Part shown: piece after piece, positions 60,400-64,000 of the stretch
Layout: each line of letters opens with the position of its first letter
Position numbering within the stretch: position 1 is the stretch's first letter
NCBI RefSeq assembly: GCF_003112555.1
Contig: NZ_BEWB01000009.1
Location: forward strand, 62,001-126,000
DNA length: 64,000 bases
Direction: 5' to 3'
DNA from: Streptomyces coelicoflavus
Lineage (GTDB): Bacteria; Actinomycetota; Actinomycetes; Streptomycetales; Streptomycetaceae
Position numbers and translations under genes: made by a program
Notes under the pieces: model-generated
What the model was told of the DNA's origin: nothing
The model's database searches: none
What the model saw: only the letters and a program-made list of their open reading frames with translations

Positions 60400-61111
60400 C
60401 ACCCGGCCCGGCGCGAAGGCCGCACCGAAGCCCGGCACCAAGGCCGCGAACAAGGCCGCCCGGCGTGTAAAGGCCCAGGTGTTGCGCGAGGAGGAACAAA
60501 AGCGTCAGCTACGAAGCCGGCGGCGCCGCGTCACCGCGCTCGTCACCGCGGCCGTGATCGCGGTGACCGCCATGCTGTACTTCGTGTTCCGCCAGTCCGA
60601 GCAGTCCCCGAACACCGGCTACGACGTCGGCAGCCCCAGCATCGGACAGAGCGCCCCAGGCTTCTCCCTGTCCTCCAGCGCGGGGGGCACGCAGAGCCTG
60701 GCCGATTACAAGGGCAAAACGGTCCTGCTGTACTTCCAGGAGGGTCTGACCTGCCAGCCGTGCTGGGACCAGATCCGAGACCTGGAGAAGGCCGCCGACC
60801 AGGTCAAGGCCGCCGGCATTGATCAGGTCCTGTCCGTCACCACCGACTCAGCCGACCTGGTCAAGCGCAAGGTCACCGACGAGAAGCTCACCACCCCGGT
60901 GCTGTCCGACCCCGACCTGAAGGTCTCCAAGGAGTACAACGCCAACCAGTACGGGATGATGGGCGACTCCCGCGACGGCCACAGCTTCGTCCTGGTCGGC
61001 CCCGACGGCAAGATCCAGTGGCGGGCGGACTACGGTGGCGCCCCCAATTACACGATGTATGTCAAGGTCGACAAGCTGCTCGCCGACCTGAAGGCAGGGC
61101 GGCAGACATGA
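60389..61111 (+). CDS. Membrane-anchored peroxiredoxin/redoxin protein
   Basis: A 240-aa protein. Lys/Ala-rich cytoplasmic start, one helix (VTALVTAAVIAVTAMLYFVF), then an outside AhpC/TSA-type domain: VGSPSIGQSAPGFSLSSS and active site QEGLTCQPCWDQIRDLEK (CxxC). AAGGAGG lies nine bases before ATG 60389; it overlaps the upstream gene by 11 bases. It may reduce peroxide or protein disulfides with electrons from the CcdA-like protein. Confidence 0.9.
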   Translation: MAADTRPGAKAAPKPGTKAANKAARRVKAQVLREEEQKRQLRSRRRRVTALVTAAVIAVTAMLYFVFRQSEQSPNTGYDVGSPSIGQSAPGFSLSSSAGGTQSLADYKGKTVLLYFQEGLTCQPCWDQIRDLEKAADQVKAAGIDQVLSVTTDSADLVKRKVTDEKLTTPVLSDPDLKVSKEYNANQYGMMGDSRDGHSFVLVGPDGKIQWRADYGGAPNYTMYVKVDKLLADLKAGRQT

Positions 61112-61416
61112 CTCCCCCCAGCGCCCCGCACCGGATCACGCTACTCACTCAGGCCGACTGCGTGCTGTGCGAGCACGCCAAGCAGGTCCTGACCGAGGTC
61201 GGCGCCGACCACCCCCTGGCCATCACAGAGATCGACCTGAGCAGCGAGGAGGGCATGCGCATCGGCACTGAGGCCGGCGTGCTCTTCGCCCCCGGCATCC
61301 TCCTGAACGACCAGCCCTTCTCCTACGGGCGGCTGTCCGAACGCAAGCTCCGCCGCACCCTCACGCGCGCGGAGACCACCGCAGTACCGACCCCGACAGG
61401 AGTTCTCCATGAGTGA
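61108..61416 (+). CDS. Glutaredoxin-like protein
   Basis: A 102-aa soluble thioredoxin-fold protein with active site LLTQADCVLCEHAKQVL (CxxC) and the cis-Pro strand GVLFAPGILLNDQPFSYGRL. ATG overlaps the peroxiredoxin stop (ATGA). It is a likely cytoplasmic electron donor to the membrane carrier. Confidence 0.9.
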   Translation: MTPPSAPHRITLLTQADCVLCEHAKQVLTEVGADHPLAITEIDLSSEEGMRIGTEAGVLFAPGILLNDQPFSYGRLSERKLRRTLTRAETTAVPTPTGVLHE

Positions 61417-61630
61417 GATCCTCTACGTTCTGCCCGCGCTGGCCTGCCCGGTCGGCATGGGTCTGATGATGTGGTTCATGATGCGGTCCGGCAACAAGAA
61501 GGCCACCGCCCCGGCCACCAAGGCCGACCCGCGCGAGCAGGAACTGGCCGTCCTCCGTGCGGAGGTCGACGGTCTGCGCAAGCGGCTCACGCCGGAACCC
61601 AGCCCGAAGGACCGGGAGCAAGCCCGGTGA
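61409..61630 (+). CDS. Small membrane protein with coiled-coil tail
   Basis: A 73-aa protein: one Met-rich helix (ALACPVGMGLMMWFMMRSG) with a Cys-Pro, then a short coiled coil (EQELAVLRAEVDGLRKRL). It resembles the DUF2933-type small copper-locus proteins. It overlaps the genes on both sides. Confidence 0.72.
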   Translation: MSEILYVLPALACPVGMGLMMWFMMRSGNKKATAPATKADPREQELAVLRAEVDGLRKRLTPEPSPKDREQAR

Positions 61631-61929
61631 CCGGCTATGTTCTGCCGTTGCTGTTCACCGCCGCAGCCGGTGTACTGACGTACGCCCTCTGTGTCCGGCC
61701 CATGCTCAAGGGCCGCGGCTGTCACATGATGTTCCAGCGGTCCGGGACGGAACAGGCATCCTGTCGCAACGTTGCGGATGCCCGGCAGGCCGCGCATGCC
61801 TCCACCGACGATGACAGCACGGACGCGAAGATCGCGGGGCTGCGCGAAGAGATCCAGCTGCTCCACCACGAACTCGACCTGCGCTCGGGGGACGACGCGG
61901 TGCAGCTCACCAAGGAGGAACCGCGCTGA
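61627..61929 (+). CDS. Small membrane protein with two Cys, unknown
   Basis: A 100-aa protein from GTG 61627 (GTGA overlap). One helix (VLPLLFTAAAGVLTYALCVR), then KGRGCHMMFQRSGTEQASCR and a coiled coil (IAGLREEIQLLHHELDLRS). Cys/Met/His suggest metal or thiol handling, and the coiled coil suggests pairing with the preceding small protein. Its stop overlaps a CTG that seems to start tlpA. Confidence 0.68.
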   Translation: MTGYVLPLLFTAAAGVLTYALCVRPMLKGRGCHMMFQRSGTEQASCRNVADARQAAHASTDDDSTDAKIAGLREEIQLLHHELDLRSGDDAVQLTKEEPR

Positions 61930-62558
61930 GAATCACTGGCATATTCCCACGACGGCCTCCCGCAGATGTCCGCCCGGCCGGACCGTCGCGCCGCCGGGTC
62001 CTGTCCGGCGCGCTCGCCGGGGCCGCCGCTCTCACCGCCTGCGGCAGCGCGCAGGACACTGGCGGCAGCGGTACGAGGACGCCGGGCGCTGCGAAGGGGA
62101 GCTCCTCGCGGTACCTCAAGCCGTCCGAACGGTCCGTAACCCCGCCCGTGGCGGGCACCACCCTGGATGGCAAGCCCGCCGACATCGCCGACATGCGCGG
62201 CCACGTCGTAGTGATCAACATCTGGGGTTCCTGGTGCGGACCGTGCCGGAAGGAAGCACCCGAGCTGAAGAGGCTGTCCGAGCAGACCGTGCCGTTGGGG
62301 GTGCAGTTCCTCGGGATCGACATCCGGGACACCAAGACCGCGGCGAAGTCGTTCGAGCGCAACTTCGGTATCACCTACCCCAGTCTCTACGACCCCGACA
62401 GCCGCACTCTGATCGGCTTCAAGAGCCTGGCCGCGCGTGCCGTACCCACCACCTATGTGCTGGACAAGAAGGGCCGCGTGGCCGCCGTGTCCATCGGCCC
62501 GCTCACCGCTCGGGGCTTCTACCCCATCATCAAGGACGTCGCCGCGGAGCAGGCGTGA
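61926..62558 (+). CDS. TlpA/ResA-like thioredoxin lipoprotein, probable CTG start
   Basis: A 210-aa lipoprotein. From CTG 61926 the product has a Tat-like signal (SRRRVLSGALAGAAALTACG) with lipobox, then the thioredoxin domain: NIWGSWCGPCRKEAPELK and cis-Pro ARAVPTTYVLD. No ATG, GTG or TTG lies in frame before the signal; AAGGAGG is seven bases before the CTG, and CTGA overlaps the upstream stop just like the GTGA/ATGA pairs here. The first standard start (GTG 62148) would delete the signal. Close to ResA at 33012 (about half identical by eye). Confidence 0.85.
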   Translation: MRITGIFPRRPPADVRPAGPSRRRVLSGALAGAAALTACGSAQDTGGSGTRTPGAAKGSSSRYLKPSERSVTPPVAGTTLDGKPADIADMRGHVVVINIWGSWCGPCRKEAPELKRLSEQTVPLGVQFLGIDIRDTKTAAKSFERNFGITYPSLYDPDSRTLIGFKSLAARAVPTTYVLDKKGRVAAVSIGPLTARGFYPIIKDVAAEQA

Positions 62559-63030
62559 GCACCCACACGACCGCCCCACGTCCCCGGTCACGGCCGATCG
62601 GGTGCCACGGCCAGATCCAACGCCCGCATCACGGTCAGTCCACCAACCTCACCGCTACGGCAGACACACCTCTTGTAGAACCTCGACAAGGGGACAGGCT
62701 GAGTAGCGAGTCCGTGCGCCAGAGCGTGCCACGGCCGCCCGTCGGCCCGGAATCCATCCGGTGGTGACCCAGCCTGCAATGACAACGCCACCACGGCAGA
62801 GGTGCGCCACGAACTCCGTCGACACCTGATGACGCGTCAGTAGAGTTAGCAAAGGGTTAGCAAGTGTCCTGCCCCAGCCAACCACAGACGGACACACCCT
62901 CGACGGGTACAGCACAGCGCATCGGGCTAGCAGCAAACCCAACAGCACAGCGCCCGCGAGGAGCCCGGGAAGGACGACGCAGGACGGCCGGCCGATCGAG
63001 CACAACCGGCCCGGCACCCATTCCCGCAGG
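62559..63030. other. 472-base gap between tlpA and pirin
   Basis: No gene I can support. It holds a short direct repeat, TTAGCAA twice with a four-base spacer (about 62847-62864). Frames on both strands (for example 62655-63017 minus) encode no recognisable protein. It may mark the edge of the metal/envelope block. Confidence 0.5.
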
Positions 63031-63996
63031 TCAGCGAAGCCTCCCGCGCGGCTTCAGCGGCACCGCAGGCAGCTCGGGGGCAGGCAGCGGGGCGCCGTCG
63101 TAGCCCTTCACTTCGCCGAACCGTGTCCCTTCCATCCAGTCCCGGCGGGCCTGTACGATCTCCTCCTGCGACCGTCCGATCCAGTTCCAGAACATGATCA
63201 GTTCCTCCTCGAACGGCTCGCCGCCCAGGAGCATCAGGCCCGCGTCCGAGTCGGCCCGCAGGGGGAGTTCGTCGCGGCCGCAGCCGAGGTAGAGCATCGA
63301 GCCCGGCACCAGGGGCACGCCGTCGACGTGGGCCTCGCCGCTCATGGCCAGTACGGCGTATTCGAAGTCCCGTTCCAGCGGCAGGCGTACGTCCGTGCCG
63401 CCGGTGAGGGTCAGATCGGCGCCGACGAGGGGGGTGTACGTCGTGCCGGGCGAGGTGGCCGTGTCGAGGGTGCCCATGAGGACGGTGGCCGTCAGGCCCG
63501 GGGCCGTGACGCGGGGCAGCTCGGCGTGGAACTCGAAGTGCGGGTCGGTGTGGCGGTGGGTGTCCGGGAGGGCCACCCACAGCTGCGCGCCGTGCAGCAG
63601 GCGGGCGTGCGCACGCGGGCTCTCCTCCGAGTGGCTGATGGCGCGTCCGGAGGTCATCAGGCCCAGCTGGCGCGGGCGGATGGTCTGGAGGCTGCCGGTG
63701 GAGTCGCGGTGCAGTACCTCGCCCTCGTGCAGCCAGCTCACCGTCTGAAGGCCCATGTGCGGGTGCGGCGGCACCTGCATGCCGGGCTCGTCGGCGATGT
63801 CGTCGGGGCCGTAGTGGTCGACGAAGCACCAGGCACCGACCATGCGCCGGCCCAGGTTGGGCAGCAGTCGGCGGACCTCGGTCGACTCGCCGAGCTTGAC
63901 GTTGCGAGGGCTGAGGAGTTCACGCACGGGCTCCGTCACCACGAAGCCGCGGCCGCCGCACAGGCTGGGAACCGCGTCCCGGTCAAGGTTGCTCAT
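63031..63996 (-). CDS. Pirin family protein
   Basis: A 321-aa bicupin. The metal-binding motifs of the N-terminal cupin are PPHPHMGLQTVSWLHEGEV (two His) and a later SHSEESPRAHARLLHGAQLW with a His and an acid. The C-terminal domain has LYLGCGRDELPLRAD and FWNWIGRSQEEIVQARRDW. ATG 63996 lies at the window edge. Pirins bind iron and some act as quercetinases; the role here is not clear. Confidence 0.93.
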   Translation of the reverse strand: MSNLDRDAVPSLCGGRGFVVTEPVRELLSPRNVKLGESTEVRRLLPNLGRRMVGAWCFVDHYGPDDIADEPGMQVPPHPHMGLQTVSWLHEGEVLHRDSTGSLQTIRPRQLGLMTSGRAISHSEESPRAHARLLHGAQLWVALPDTHRHTDPHFEFHAELPRVTAPGLTATVLMGTLDTATSPGTTYTPLVGADLTLTGGTDVRLPLERDFEYAVLAMSGEAHVDGVPLVPGSMLYLGCGRDELPLRADSDAGLMLLGGEPFEEELIMFWNWIGRSQEEIVQARRDWMEGTRFGEVKGYDGAPLPAPELPAVPLKPRGRLR

Positions 63997-64000
63997 GCCG

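Noticed and set aside
62655..63017. 120-aa minus-strand frame before pirin, possible integrase remnant
   Set aside because: I could not find any recombinase motif; a link to integration rests only on the short repeat nearby.
1..64000. CRISPR arrays, rRNA, tRNA, transposases
   Set aside because: No spaced repeats, conserved RNA sequences or DDE/recombinase proteins were recognised on either strand.

Overview
The window is high-GC DNA with the gene style of a Streptomyces-type actinomycete: GTG starts, GTGA/ATGA start-stop overlaps, GGAGG-type ribosome sites, Tat-exported lipoproteins, and Nur- and CsoR-like operators. Most genes look like second copies of functions a streptomycete already has (complex I, cytochrome c maturation, lgt, murJ, copper handling). 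This points to an accessory island, a chromosome arm or a large plasmid. That reading is inference. I saw no rRNA, tRNA, CRISPR array, intact transposase or integrase.

Region by region. 1-8.2 kb (minus strand): an incomplete complex I operon, nuoA-(NuoB/NuoD-like fusion)-nuoH-J-K-L-M-N, running off the left edge; no NuoC, E, F, G or I, and the fusion lacks the Fe-S cysteines. 8.5-11.3 kb: a TVP38-type membrane protein, a nickel/cobalt permease behind a Nur-like box, and a DUF3105 gene that looks frameshifted at its start. 11.4-17.3 kb: cell wall genes (FemX-like transferase, MurJ, a SigE-type ECF sigma factor, an L,D-transpeptidase lipoprotein). 17.4-22.6 kb: a DUF1015 protein, an MFS transporter coupled to a cysteine-synthase-like enzyme, and two small secreted proteins. 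22.7-26.3 kb: two BlaI-type repressors, an M56 protease, an NlpC/P60 hydrolase and a CPxC membrane protein. 26.3-30 kb: methyltransferase, MerR regulator, multicopper oxidase. 30-37.2 kb: ResB/CcsB/ResA/CcdA, Lgt, a small membrane protein and an M23 peptidase. 37.4-51.2 kb: a second cysteine-synthase-like enzyme and a copper/heavy-metal block (CopZ, CopA, CcdA, Sco1, CDF exporter with a CmtR-like repressor, DUF305, a BNR lipoprotein, an MFS carrier, a His-rich protein). 51.6-62.6 kb: BlaI plus M56, a CopC-CopD fusion operon, and two divergent thiol-redox units (CcdA; and CcdA-like, peroxiredoxin, glutaredoxin-like, two small membrane proteins, TlpA). 63-64 kb: pirin.

Main observation. A rare motif, CTA-N5-CTTAG (13 bp, half-palindromic), lies in the promoter regions of ten transcription units scattered from 11 to 59 kb: six exact copies and five with one mismatch, read by eye. 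The targets are the L,D-transpeptidase, NlpC/P60 and M23 hydrolases, resB-ccsB/resA-ccdA, lgt, the CopCD operon, the divergent ccdA units, one DUF3105 gene, and two operons that themselves encode BlaI-M56 pairs. I infer one envelope/thiol/copper regulon run by BlaI-type repressors whose M56 partners lack the penicillin-binding sensor domain. Three CsoR-like boxes cover the rest of the copper genes. Six small His/Met/Cys-rich exported proteins, resembling DUF6153, are spread through the same loci.
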